Assembly: GCA_910577395.1 (NCBI GenBank)
Contig: CAJTLG010000006.1
Location: 1-33,800 of the forward strand
Direction: 5' to 3'
DNA: 33,800 bases
DNA from: an uncultured Vampirovibrio sp.
GTDB lineage: Bacteria > Cyanobacteriota > Vampirovibrionia > Gastranaerophilales > Gastranaerophilaceae
In this document: in pieces, positions 24,362 through 32,277 of the stretch
Position numbering within the stretch: position 1 is the first letter of the stretch
Layout: each line of letters begins with the position of its first letter
Notes under the pieces: generated by a model
The model's database searches: none
What the model saw: only the letters and a program-made list of their open reading frames with translations
Told to the model about the DNA's origin: nothing
Program-made: the position numbers and the translations under genes

Positions 24362-25501
24362 TTACAGCGCCTGTTTTTCAATCGGAACCAAAACACAAAC
24401 CATAGTGCCCGCACCGGCCTTTGAATACACCCAAACGTCCCCCTTGAAATGTTTTATGTGCTTTTTGATAATCGGGTATGTCATTTTTATACCTATAGAC
24501 TGTTTATTTTGGGAATTATCTATAAAATAAGGATTGAAAACATTTTCAAGCTGCTCAGGAGTTAAAGAAAAACTTGTATCCTTAATTTCAAACATTGCAA
24601 ACTGCTTTTTAATATTTTCATCAGCCGCCTCAAATCCTGCAGATTGCAAAAATTCAACAGGCGGATTGCCGGCATTAAATGTTACCGTGCCAAGATTTGA
24701 ACATTTTTGTGAAATATCCAGAATGTTTTTTACAACCTCTTCTATTACAATTGGGTCTAAATAAGCACCACGTGTAGTTAGCGCAGAAAAATCATATTTA
24801 AAAACAAGCTTTTTTTGCTCAAACAACGGCTCATATTCTTTTGCAATATTGGTTAATAAATCAACCATATCAAAGGTTTTAAAATCATAATTATAAAGCC
24901 CTGATTCCAATTTAAAGAAATCAAACATCTTCCCTAAATCAAAAGAGAGGTCTTTAGAATTTTTATTAATAATACTTACATATTTTTCCTGCTTTTCAAC
25001 AAGATGTCCGCCTATACCTTCAAGCAACGCCTTTGAAAACCCTGCGGCAGAATCAAGTGAAGAGATAATTTCTGGCGCAATTTCCGTTAAAAACATATTT
25101 TTTTCATCTATGATTTTTTTTGCTATTTCAAATTCACCGTTAACCATATTTTGCATTTTATAATTTTGTGTCACATCACGAAGAGTCACATAAACCCTGT
25201 CATTTTCAATATCCTTTGAGGCTGCCACCTCAACAAACACATCATCTTCTTTTGCAGTCTGCGCCTTTGTAACAGAAGGCCTTTTTTGCGCCACAATTTT
25301 ATTTAAAAGGCTGCTTCCCCCCTGAACAAATTCTGAAAAATAGTGCCCCACCATATCAAACCTTGACATGCCATAAAGCTCTACGATTTTAACATTCACA
25401 TCTAAAATGCGCCCATCCATTGATACAATAAAAATACCGTCGGGGTAAATATTAAATAAATCATCATTTTTGGGTCTTGAAAAAAGTGCAAATAAATTCA
25501 T
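24362..25501 (-). CDS. PAS-domain protein with a degenerate histidine-kinase core
   Basis: This 379-aa protein has a PAS domain (about 12-110; Y-P-D-G-I-F-I-V-S-M-D-G), a DHp-like helix pair (about 125-195) and a HATPase-like domain (about 210-375). In the phosphoacceptor region FLTEIAPEIISSLDSAAGFS (137-156), the usual S-H-E-L-R-T-P-L is replaced; the His position is Pro143. The N box is K-N-I-L-D-I-S and lacks the second Asn, and the G1 box is D-T-S-F-S-L without its Gly pair. The fold looks intact (F-box NVFNPYF, G2 GAGTMVCVLVP), so it is likely a signal-sensing pseudokinase. No transmembrane segment is present. It shares its promoter region with a divergent STAS-like gene. Confidence 0.82.
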   Translation of the reverse strand: MNLFALFSRPKNDDLFNIYPDGIFIVSMDGRILDVNVKIVELYGMSRFDMVGHYFSEFVQGGSSLLNKIVAQKRPSVTKAQTAKEDDVFVEVAASKDIENDRVYVTLRDVTQNYKMQNMVNGEFEIAKKIIDEKNMFLTEIAPEIISSLDSAAGFSKALLEGIGGHLVEKQEKYVSIINKNSKDLSFDLGKMFDFFKLESGLYNYDFKTFDMVDLLTNIAKEYEPLFEQKKLVFKYDFSALTTRGAYLDPIVIEEVVKNILDISQKCSNLGTVTFNAGNPPVEFLQSAGFEAADENIKKQFAMFEIKDTSFSLTPEQLENVFNPYFIDNSQNKQSIGIKMTYPIIKKHIKHFKGDVWVYSKAGAGTMVCVLVPIEKQAL

Positions 25502-25594
25502 CTGTGTCTGCTCGCCTTTAGTTTTTAAACATACTTTATGACAACAATCTTAACAATTATACTTTAGTTTGGCAAGTTTCCTACTTTTGTTCAG

Positions 25595-25623
25595 TTCAAA
25601 AACACTACAAATACAGTTATAAT
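25595..25623 (+). promoter_or_regulatory. Promoter of the STAS-like gene
   Basis: TTCAAA (25595-25600), a 17-nt spacer and TATAAT (25618-25623). It is followed by a leader with an AGAGGG Shine-Dalgarno (25632-25637) 7 nt before the ATG. Confidence 0.6.
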
Positions 25624-25644
25624 CTTAAAAAAGAGGGATGACAT

Positions 25645-25998
25645 ATGGTGATAAGCACAACAAAAAAGAGGGGTTCTTATATCCTCAACATTCTTAACAA
25701 CAATTCTGATGTGAATTTAGATGACGGCATTTTAAATGAATTAAATGTAATTGTTTCAAAAATAAAGAACTCAAAAGGCAGAATTGCCCTGAATTTAAGC
25801 AACGTGGGTGCTATTACATCCATTAATTTTTTAAACTTTATAACATCAAATAATTTAAATATTTTATCGCTTTCCCCACATTTACTTGCCTGGCTTTCTC
25901 TTGCTTCCCGCGGGTTTTTACCGCCCGTATTTTTATCGGAAGAAGATTTTATTACCAAAAAAAGACAGTTTGTTAAGAGAAATTTTCGTATAGTTTGA
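25645..25998 (+). CDS. STAS-domain-like protein (anti-sigma-antagonist type)
   Basis: This 117-aa protein resembles a stand-alone STAS domain: a short N-terminal beta unit, then I-A-L-N-L-S-N-V-G-A-I-T-S-I-N-F-L in place of the family's L-D-L-S-x-V-x-x-I-D-S-S-G-L, then an alternating beta-helix pattern and a final S-L-A-S-R-G-F-L-P-P-V-F strand. The phosphorylatable Ser of the DSS loop is shifted or replaced (T-S-I-N), so partner switching by phosphorylation is uncertain. The assignment is by pattern. It has a good promoter and Shine-Dalgarno. It is divergent from the pseudokinase and 35 nt upstream of a PiT-like permease, which may form one signalling locus. Confidence 0.6.
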   Translation: MVISTTKKRGSYILNILNNNSDVNLDDGILNELNVIVSKIKNSKGRIALNLSNVGAITSINFLNFITSNNLNILSLSPHLLAWLSLASRGFLPPVFLSEEDFITKKRQFVKRNFRIV

Positions 25999-26024
25999 AT
26001 ATTTTATTTTTTTGATAAAATATT
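25998..26024. repeat. 10-bp inverted repeat between the STAS-like and PiT-like genes
   Basis: AATATTTTAT (25998-26007) pairs with ATAAAATATT (26015-26024) across TTTTTTG. It begins at the last base of the STAS-like stop codon and overlaps the likely -10 region of the next gene (TAAAAT, 26016-26021). No T-run follows the second arm, so an operator or weak hairpin is more likely than a terminator. Confidence 0.5.
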
Positions 26025-26033
26025 GCTCGGAAT

Positions 26034-27035
26034 ATGACTATATTTTCTTTAACACCGAGTGATATCTATATGATTTTAGGGTTCCTTTTATCCCTATACA
26101 CTTGTGTTTCAAACGATGTAATCCAAACTCTAGGCACTTTTTTATCCACAAATCAGAACCGTCCTTTTTGGATATTGTGGATATATTCAGGTGTAGTGCT
26201 TGTTTTAACATTTGTGCTTGGGTGGTATTTTAACGGCGGCGACATGGCATTCCACAGGCTTGATAGGATACCATATACGGGCGTTTTCAACTGGTGGCAT
26301 GTACTTCCGCCTGTTGTTATAATATTTTTAACAAAAAAAGGCGTTCCCGTTTCAACAACATTTCTGATTTTAAGCGTATTTTCGTCAAATACAGTTATCG
26401 GGCTTATGCTTGCAAAATCTTTCTTTGGATACATTCTGGCATTTATATGCGCCTTTGTTATATATTTCATAATTTCCCGCCCTGTAGAAAAAATATTCCT
26501 CTACACCAGAGATAGAAAACCTTCTAAACGCTGGATTGCAGCCAAATGGGCAGCCACAGGATTTTTATGGTCCCAGTGGCTAATGCAGGATGCCGCAAAT
26601 TTATTTGTATATCTGCCCCGCCGCCTGGATTTAAGCCAGATGATTATGTGCATGACGGCGTTTGTATTGCTTTTAGGGATAGTTTGCTACAGAAGGGGCG
26701 GTGAAATCCAAAATATACTTAAGCTTAAGACAAACACTCAGGATATACGCTCTGCGACAATAATAGACTGTGTTTATGCGCTTATTTTAATGTATTTTCA
26801 ACACGTTAATAATGTACCGATGTCTACAACGTGGGTATTTGTGGGGCTTTTAGCGGGCCGCGAAGTTGCAATGTACAACAGAATAAGATTTGAAACCCAA
26901 AAAAAAGTGTACAAACACATTGCAAAAGATTTGCTAAAAACCATTATAGGCCTTGCAGTGTCTATTGTTACGGTTATGTTTATAAACCATTTTCACCAAA
27001 TTCGCGCCCTTATTCACCACTACTTCAATTTATAA
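26034..27035 (+). CDS. PiT-family (inorganic phosphate transporter-like) permease
   Basis: This 333-aa membrane protein has about eight to ten helices in two pseudo-repeats. Each ends in the PiT signature P-[VM]-S-T-T (P-V-S-T-T-F-L-I-L-S-V-F and P-M-S-T-T-W-V-F-V-G-L-L-A-G), and the halves begin with S-N-D-V-I-Q-T-L-G-T and Q-D-A-A-N-L-F, echoing the GANDVAN motif. The N-D pair is kept in the first repeat but not in the second, so transport specificity may differ from classic phosphate:cation symport. No Shine-Dalgarno is visible. Its last 16 nt overlap the convergent glycosyltransferase gene. Phosphate is the best guess. Confidence 0.78.
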   Translation: MTIFSLTPSDIYMILGFLLSLYTCVSNDVIQTLGTFLSTNQNRPFWILWIYSGVVLVLTFVLGWYFNGGDMAFHRLDRIPYTGVFNWWHVLPPVVIIFLTKKGVPVSTTFLILSVFSSNTVIGLMLAKSFFGYILAFICAFVIYFIISRPVEKIFLYTRDRKPSKRWIAAKWAATGFLWSQWLMQDAANLFVYLPRRLDLSQMIMCMTAFVLLLGIVCYRRGGEIQNILKLKTNTQDIRSATIIDCVYALILMYFQHVNNVPMSTTWVFVGLLAGREVAMYNRIRFETQKKVYKHIAKDLLKTIIGLAVSIVTVMFINHFHQIRALIHHYFNL

Positions 27036-28771
27036 ATAAACCGCCTAAACAGCACAACCGCACGTCTTTCATCAATATGAATTACATTTTTTATAAATCT
27101 GTTCGGGATTTTTAACCATTTGGCAAACATTTTATCCATAATTTTCTTCTGGACTTTAATTTTTTCTTGGTAAATAATGTTTTTACCGTCTTCACCCGGA
27201 AAATCAGCACTATTATAGGTTTTTGTATTCAGACAGTCATCTTCCCAACTATAATGCAGCCCGAAATTACCAATATTTTTAACCATATTATATTTTGGCA
27301 CAACAGCAAGACCCTTTCCTTTAATTAGGTTAAAAGCCCACCTATACGCCCAGGAATTAATTGTTCCGGCCTTAACACCGCGAAAAATCATAATCCAATA
27401 AGCAAGAAAATTTTTGTTTAAAGATAGCCTGTTTAAAAGATTTTCACTGTAATTTGCAAGATTAAAATCAAAATTTTTCCACCTGTTAGCCCAGGTTGCC
27501 CAGCCCCAAACGTGCGGTATTGTTGAAAAGTAATAACTTTCTTTTAATTTTGGCAAATCCAAATAATTATATCCGCCAATATGCCAAACTTCAGGATAAT
27601 CCCTGTAATAATCAAGCATACAGGCGCAAAAATCAAAAAATGAACGGGTCGGGACACAATCATCTTCAAGGATTATTCCATCCTCCTCATTCTCAAAAAA
27701 CCAGGTAATAGCTTTGCTGACGGCCCCTTCACACCCTAAATTTTTTTCATTAAATTTAGTTTTAACTTCACACTCCCAATCAATATTATTTAACAGATAA
27801 TCTCTGACCTCAAAAACTTTTTCTTTTTCGCCCGGGATTTCCTCCCTTGGGCCGTCAGATGCTATATACAGGCGTTTTGGCCTTAAATTCTTTATTTCTT
27901 GAAATACTTCTTTTAGGGTATCCGGCCTGTTAAAAACAAGCAATAACACGGGTTTTGCAAATTGCACACAACTAAAAGCCGTATCATCAGCATCAATAAA
28001 CCTTTTCCAAAATTGCCCGCCATATTTATCGTACCCATGACATGCAAACGGCAAAACCCCACCAGTTAAAGAATATAAGCGCTCCGGCAACACTTCAAAG
28101 CTAAAATACATTGATTTACAGACGGGTGCCACGTTAAAACCCGCATTATTTCTGAAATATTCGGTAATTATTAAATCCTCATTAATGCAATCTTTCAGCT
28201 TTTGAAATTCCGTCCTGCATTTTTTGTTAAACAAAAAATTGACAAAAGCCTTTACAGGCCTTGATTTCACTCTATTTTCTTCATCTTCTAAAGCTTTAAT
28301 AAATGAGGATATTTTCCTTAATGAAACACCTCCGTTACCTGAAAACTCAATAATATTGCTTGTTTCATCCGCCTTATCGTATTTTTCAAACTGCGGTGCG
28401 CCAATATAATCAAAACCCTTGTTACACCAATATTTCAGCTCATCTTTAAATACCCACCCGTCAAGCTGATATAAAAACATATATTCATACCCCAAAAAAG
28501 CCCTATATAAGGTACTTTCAAGGCAAAAACAAGAATACTTCTTAACGGATTTAAAATGCTCAGGGTCAAATCTTTTAACCTCAATTTTGCCCTCAAACCC
28601 TTGTATATTTTTTAATATATCCTCATAATTTTTTGTATTTAAATTTTTTGGACAGACAAAACAAAAATCATATTTACCTAAAATTTTACCGCATTGGATA
28701 AGGCTTTTTTTCTCATCAGAAAAAATCTGCTCGCGATACACCGGTATCACAATAATAACGGGCTTTTTCAT
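27020..28771 (-). CDS. Two-domain glycosyltransferase (DUF5672 + GT-A/HlpA-like)
   Basis: This 583-aa protein joins two parts. Residues 1 to about 265 match DUF5672, with I-V-I-P-V-Y-R near the start and Y-Q-L-D-G-W-V-F as the acidic nucleotide-sugar site. From about 280 there is a GT-A domain with L-L-L-V-F-N-R-P-D-T-L, I-A-S-D-G-P-R and the acidic motif G-I-I-L-E-D-D-C-V-P. Such proteins build surface glycans. There are no membrane segments, so it is cytoplasmic or peripheral. Its start overlaps the end of the Fe-S protein gene (ATGA, 4 nt), so the two are translationally coupled. Both catalytic acidic motifs are kept, suggesting two transferase activities in one chain. Donor and acceptor are unknown. 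Confidence 0.82.
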   Translation of the reverse strand: MKKPVIIVIPVYREQIFSDEKKSLIQCGKILGKYDFCFVCPKNLNTKNYEDILKNIQGFEGKIEVKRFDPEHFKSVKKYSCFCLESTLYRAFLGYEYMFLYQLDGWVFKDELKYWCNKGFDYIGAPQFEKYDKADETSNIIEFSGNGGVSLRKISSFIKALEDEENRVKSRPVKAFVNFLFNKKCRTEFQKLKDCINEDLIITEYFRNNAGFNVAPVCKSMYFSFEVLPERLYSLTGGVLPFACHGYDKYGGQFWKRFIDADDTAFSCVQFAKPVLLLVFNRPDTLKEVFQEIKNLRPKRLYIASDGPREEIPGEKEKVFEVRDYLLNNIDWECEVKTKFNEKNLGCEGAVSKAITWFFENEEDGIILEDDCVPTRSFFDFCACMLDYYRDYPEVWHIGGYNYLDLPKLKESYYFSTIPHVWGWATWANRWKNFDFNLANYSENLLNRLSLNKNFLAYWIMIFRGVKAGTINSWAYRWAFNLIKGKGLAVVPKYNMVKNIGNFGLHYSWEDDCLNTKTYNSADFPGEDGKNIIYQEKIKVQKKIMDKMFAKWLKIPNRFIKNVIHIDERRAVVLFRRFIYKLK

Positions 28772-29883
28772 ACATTCATCCTTTTGTCAGGATTTTTATC
28801 ATTTGACGTTACAGCAAGACTATATAAGAATTCTGCCATATCATAGGCCCTTGCATCTTTGACATTACGGGATTTTAAGGCGTATTTTAAAGCCCAAAGA
28901 CAAGTAGGACAAGCTGTTAAGACAATTTTCGCACCGGTATTTAAAACATCATCAATCTTTCTTTGTGCCAAAATATGCGCTGTCCCCGGATGTCTTGTGA
29001 AAAAATCACCCCCAAAACCACAGCAATCATCAGGGTTTTCAAGCTTTCTATACTCAAGATTTTCTACACCGGTTAAAATATCTTCCACGTCAGATAAAGG
29101 TATGCCGGCACTTTTCAGGTGGCATGGCATATGAAACGTAACCGTAACGGGCTTTTTGGATGTTAATTTATAATTTTTTGATAAATTTTTATATATATCC
29201 GTGTAAAACACAAGTCTGTTCTTGGTTTCAGGGTTATTAAACTTGTACAAACGCACTGTTGACAGGCATGTTGCACAGTTAAACACAACTAAACCCTGCG
29301 TGTTTTCTATCTTTCTCTTGTTAAAATCAACTAAACGCTTGTATTCATAAAGGTTTCCCTTGCTTTTGAAAGGTATTCCGCAGCACTTAAAATTGCCTTG
29401 CTTAATATCAAAATGCAGCCTAAAGTCAGGATTGATGCACTTGGAGAGGCAACCGTTAAAATGTATGAGGTTTTGGGGGTATTTTTGCACAAGTGAATTT
29501 TCCCCTCTAAGCAGCGGTTTTATTGGGTGTTTAACCCTATAAAACACCTTAAGTGCAAAAATTTTGATTTTAAAGAAAAATTTTCCGTTTAAAATTTTTT
29601 CAATAAAATTTTGATGCTCAAATCTGATTTTTTCAAAAATTTCACACGGACTAACACCTGACGGACACTGTGTTTCGCACTTTTCACACCCCAAACAGTA
29701 GTCTATACTTGATTTTAAAGCCTTGGACCATTTTAAATCCCCGCGTATTAGCCCCAAAAGCTGCAAAAATTTACCCCGAAGAAGTGCGCCCTCTGTACGT
29801 TTTACCTTATAAACAGGACAAACATCCGCACACAGTCCGCATCTTGAACATTTTATTATATCTTTTTCAGTTTTATTATCCAT
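28768..29883 (-). CDS. GlcF/HdrD-type Fe-S oxidoreductase subunit
   Basis: This 371-aa protein has two ferredoxin-like clusters at the N-terminus (C12-C15-C18-C22-P; C63-C66-C69-C73-P) and two CCG-type cysteine domains (K-C-C-G-I-P with F-N-C-A-T-C; D-C-C-G-F-G-G with T-A-C-P-T-C). This is the plan of the glycolate oxidase iron-sulfur subunit GlcF and of heterodisulfide reductase HdrD. It would pass electrons between a flavoprotein partner and a quinone or disulfide. No GlcD-like flavoprotein is in the window. The frame extends to 29925, but that stretch contains the promoter, so ATG 29883 is the start. Confidence 0.85.
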   Translation of the reverse strand: MDNKTEKDIIKCSRCGLCADVCPVYKVKRTEGALLRGKFLQLLGLIRGDLKWSKALKSSIDYCLGCEKCETQCPSGVSPCEIFEKIRFEHQNFIEKILNGKFFFKIKIFALKVFYRVKHPIKPLLRGENSLVQKYPQNLIHFNGCLSKCINPDFRLHFDIKQGNFKCCGIPFKSKGNLYEYKRLVDFNKRKIENTQGLVVFNCATCLSTVRLYKFNNPETKNRLVFYTDIYKNLSKNYKLTSKKPVTVTFHMPCHLKSAGIPLSDVEDILTGVENLEYRKLENPDDCCGFGGDFFTRHPGTAHILAQRKIDDVLNTGAKIVLTACPTCLWALKYALKSRNVKDARAYDMAEFLYSLAVTSNDKNPDKRMNV

Positions 29884-29896
29884 ATTTTTAATTCGT

Positions 29897-29925
29897 AGTA
29901 TAATTTTACCATGAAAAGAGCTCAA
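29897..29925 (-). promoter_or_regulatory. Promoter of the GlcF-like / glycosyltransferase unit
   Basis: Minus strand: TTGAGC (29925-29920), 17 nt, TATACT (29902-29897). The start codon lies 13 nt after the -10, leaving a leader of only about 6 nt with no Shine-Dalgarno. The -10 overlaps, on the other strand, the TATAAT of the pilin-like gene. Confidence 0.65.
29899..29904 (+). promoter_or_regulatory. -10 box predicting a leaderless pilin-like mRNA
   Basis: TATAAT ends 6 nt before the ATG at 29911; no Shine-Dalgarno and no clear -35 (TTATCC lies at the 17-nt position). It overlaps the -10 of the divergent Fe-S gene. Confidence 0.5.
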
Positions 29926-30078
29926 ACAGTTGTGGAATATGTTTTTTTATCAGTTTTGACCATTCTCCTTGCAGTGATTGCGATTGGTGCATTTCATCTG
30001 GCAGACATAGGCGCAGGCGCAGCTTTTGGGGTAAAAATAAAAAACAACATTATGGCTATACCGCCAATGACCCCTTAA
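29911..30078 (+). CDS. Flp/class III pilin-like small protein
   Basis: This 55-aa peptide begins M-K-R-A-Q-T-V-V-E-Y followed by a hydrophobic helix (about 11-28) and a short tail ending P-P-M-T-P. The pattern basic-A|Q-T-V-V-E-Y matches Flp and class III type IV prepilins: short basic leader, cleavage before Gln, and Glu at mature position +5. Position -1 is Ala rather than the usual Gly, which some class III peptidases tolerate. There are no tad or pil genes in the window, so its assembly machinery must lie elsewhere or be absent. Intact frame, 27 nt before the first dehydrogenase gene. Confidence 0.65.
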   Translation: MKRAQTVVEYVFLSVLTILLAVIAIGAFHLADIGAGAAFGVKIKNNIMAIPPMTP

Positions 30079-30105
30079 ATACAGGATTTTTAAGATAATA
30101 GCAAT

Positions 30106-31140
30106 ATGAAAAGCGCAATTTTAAAAGACGGAAAAATAAATATTATAGAGGCCGATACGCCTGCTCTTACTGCCCCCGGGGCGATTATTAAAGTTATTGC
30201 CTGCGGACTTTGCGGCTCTGATATCGTAAAAATCAAACACAGCAGTGAAAACCCGCACAGCAAAGTGATTTTAGGGCATGAGGTAGTTGGTAAAATCACG
30301 GAAATTAATACAAATGTTGTTGGAAACTCTTACGACGGCACTGTTGTAGAACCCTTTAAAACCGGTGATATTGTGTGTTTAGGGCACCATTACCCGTGTA
30401 TGGAATGCGATTTTTGCAAAAACGGAAATCATTCAATGTGCAAAACATTTAAGTCTGTAAACATACACCCGGCAGGCTTTAGCGAGTATATTTTTGTAAG
30501 CGAAGAACACTTAAAAAACACCGTATTCAAGCTTGGTGAGAACATGAGTACGGAAAATGCCACATTTACAGAACCTTTAGCCTGTTGTATACGTGCAATA
30601 CGCCGCGCCGGCTATGTTTTCGATATTGAAACAGCCAAAAAAACTGCCCCGCATATGTTACAGCATAATGCACTTGTCATAGGCCTTGGCTCTATAGGGC
30701 TTTTGATGTCATTGGGTTTAAAAGCCCACAATATCAACACTTTTGGCCTGGATATTAACCCGGAAAGGCAAGAATTTGCATCTAAATACGATATAAAATT
30801 CAACCAAAATCTGCAATATGACACTGTTTTTATGACATCAGGTTCGTACAAAGCCATTGATACCGCGCTAAAATACATCAAAGACGGAGGCAAAATCGTT
30901 GTATTTTCATCGGTAGAAGGGGATTTTGGATATAAGAACAATGATATTTATTACAGAGAATTAACCGTTATGGGCAGCTATTCCCCGGCCCCTGTTGATT
31001 TAGCGCTGTCTTTTAAGCTGCTATCATCCGGCACTATTGATTTATCGGGCATTTCCACATTTTACACACTTGACAATTTAGCTAAAGCGGTTGATGATAC
31101 TGTGTTGAATAAGATTTTGAAGGCTTGCATAAAAGTATGA
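30106..31140 (+). CDS. Zinc-dependent medium-chain dehydrogenase (polyol/threonine dehydrogenase type)
   Basis: This 344-aa MDR protein has the catalytic-zinc motif C-G-L-C-G-S-D (C36, D39), G-H-E (H58, E59), the structural-zinc cysteines C98, C101, C104 and C112, and a Rossmann NAD(P)-binding GLGSIG. The usual family reaction is oxidation of a secondary alcohol (sorbitol, threonine, inositol-like or similar). Substrate cannot be read. No Shine-Dalgarno precedes the ATG; GATAAT (30094-30099) is 6 nt upstream. Its last bases overlap the next MDR gene (ATGA), so the two are a coupled pair and may form a heteromer or consecutive steps. Confidence 0.87.
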   Translation: MKSAILKDGKINIIEADTPALTAPGAIIKVIACGLCGSDIVKIKHSSENPHSKVILGHEVVGKITEINTNVVGNSYDGTVVEPFKTGDIVCLGHHYPCMECDFCKNGNHSMCKTFKSVNIHPAGFSEYIFVSEEHLKNTVFKLGENMSTENATFTEPLACCIRAIRRAGYVFDIETAKKTAPHMLQHNALVIGLGSIGLLMSLGLKAHNINTFGLDINPERQEFASKYDIKFNQNLQYDTVFMTSGSYKAIDTALKYIKDGGKIVVFSSVEGDFGYKNNDIYYRELTVMGSYSPAPVDLALSFKLLSSGTIDLSGISTFYTLDNLAKAVDDTVLNKILKACIKV

Positions 31141-32174
31141 AAATGAAGGCTGTAAGATATTATGCACCTCTTGACATAAGATATGAAGAGGTAAACGTAA
31201 AAGAACCCGCCGAAGGCGAGGTGGTTGTGAAGGTTGAGGCTGCACTCACATGCGGAACCGATGTAAAAACCTACAGGCGCGGGCATCCGCTATTAATTAA
31301 GGAAACGCCCTCCGGCTTTGGACATGAATTTTCAGGCACAATTTTTAAATTAGGTGAAAACGTCGAAAATTTTAAAGTCGGCGATAGAGTTGTAGCAGCT
31401 AATTCTGCACCATGTGGCGAATGTTTTTTTTGCGAAAGGGGTGAAGAAAATCTATGCGAAAACCTTTACCTTTTAAATGGTGCATACGCCCAATATATCA
31501 CCATTCCAAGACTTATAGTTGAAAAAAATCTTATAAAAATCCCGGATGATGTATCATTCAGGCGGGCTGCCTTTTCTGAGCCGCTTGCAAATGTGGTGCA
31601 CGGTATTGCAAGAACCCCGATAAAACCGGGTAATACGGTGGGTATAGTTGGTATAGGCCCCATAGGGCTTATGTTTGCACGTCTTGCAAAATTAAAAGGC
31701 GCAAAGGTTATAGCAATGGGCAGAAACCCTCTAAAATTAAAGGCCGCACGTGATTTTGCAGGCGCTGATGAAGTGATAGATTTAAAAAAATACCCTGACC
31801 CAAAAGAATTCATTTTGGGCCAAACCCCTGAAGGCAGAGGGCTTGATGTAGCCGTAGAATGTGTTGGCTTGCCTGAAATTTGGGAGGCAATGTTTGGCCT
31901 TGTAAGGCGCGGAGGCACCGTTCACCTTTTTGGCGGATGCTCATCCGGAACAAGTGTAAATATTGATACCCGCCGTATTCATTATGATGAAGTAAACGTG
32001 GTAAGCGTATTTCACCATACACCAAAATACTTTAGGGAGGCACTTAATTTAATTTCATCGGGCGAAGTGGATGTTGAAAAATTAATAACAAAAACCATGC
32101 AGATGAAATATGCCAAAAAAGCCCTTGAGATGCACAAAAACGGCGAAGCAATAAAAATCTTGCTTGAAAACTAA
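31137..32174 (+). CDS. Zinc-dependent medium-chain dehydrogenase, second of a pair
   Basis: This 345-aa protein is a second MDR enzyme with C-G-T-D (C39), G-H-E (H63, E64), structural-zinc cysteines C93, C96, C99 and C107, and a Rossmann GIGPIG. It is clearly distinct from its neighbour rather than a recent duplicate. The frame reaches a TTG at 31125, but ATG 31137 overlaps the upstream stop as ATGA and gives M-K-M-K-A-V-R-Y-Y; ATG 31143 is also possible. It probably oxidises a polyol or sugar-derived alcohol; the substrate is not decided by sequence. The gene ends 103 nt before the V-S-F protein gene. Confidence 0.87.
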   Translation: MKMKAVRYYAPLDIRYEEVNVKEPAEGEVVVKVEAALTCGTDVKTYRRGHPLLIKETPSGFGHEFSGTIFKLGENVENFKVGDRVVAANSAPCGECFFCERGEENLCENLYLLNGAYAQYITIPRLIVEKNLIKIPDDVSFRRAAFSEPLANVVHGIARTPIKPGNTVGIVGIGPIGLMFARLAKLKGAKVIAMGRNPLKLKAARDFAGADEVIDLKKYPDPKEFILGQTPEGRGLDVAVECVGLPEIWEAMFGLVRRGGTVHLFGGCSSGTSVNIDTRRIHYDEVNVVSVFHHTPKYFREALNLISSGEVDVEKLITKTMQMKYAKKALEMHKNGEAIKILLEN

Positions 32175-32185
32175 TTATGTATTTT

Positions 32186-32198
32186 TGTAAATTTTACA
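32186..32198. repeat. TGTAAA-T-TTTACA palindrome
   Basis: A perfect 6+1+6 palindrome lies 12 nt after the dehydrogenase stop, in the space before the gene at 32278. It could be an operator; its only support is symmetry. Confidence 0.4.
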
Positions 32199-32277
32199 CA
32201 CTAAAATTGTAAAGAAATTTTATTTGCAAACATTATATAGTTACAATAGTTTACGAATTTTTCAAGAAAGGCTATAT

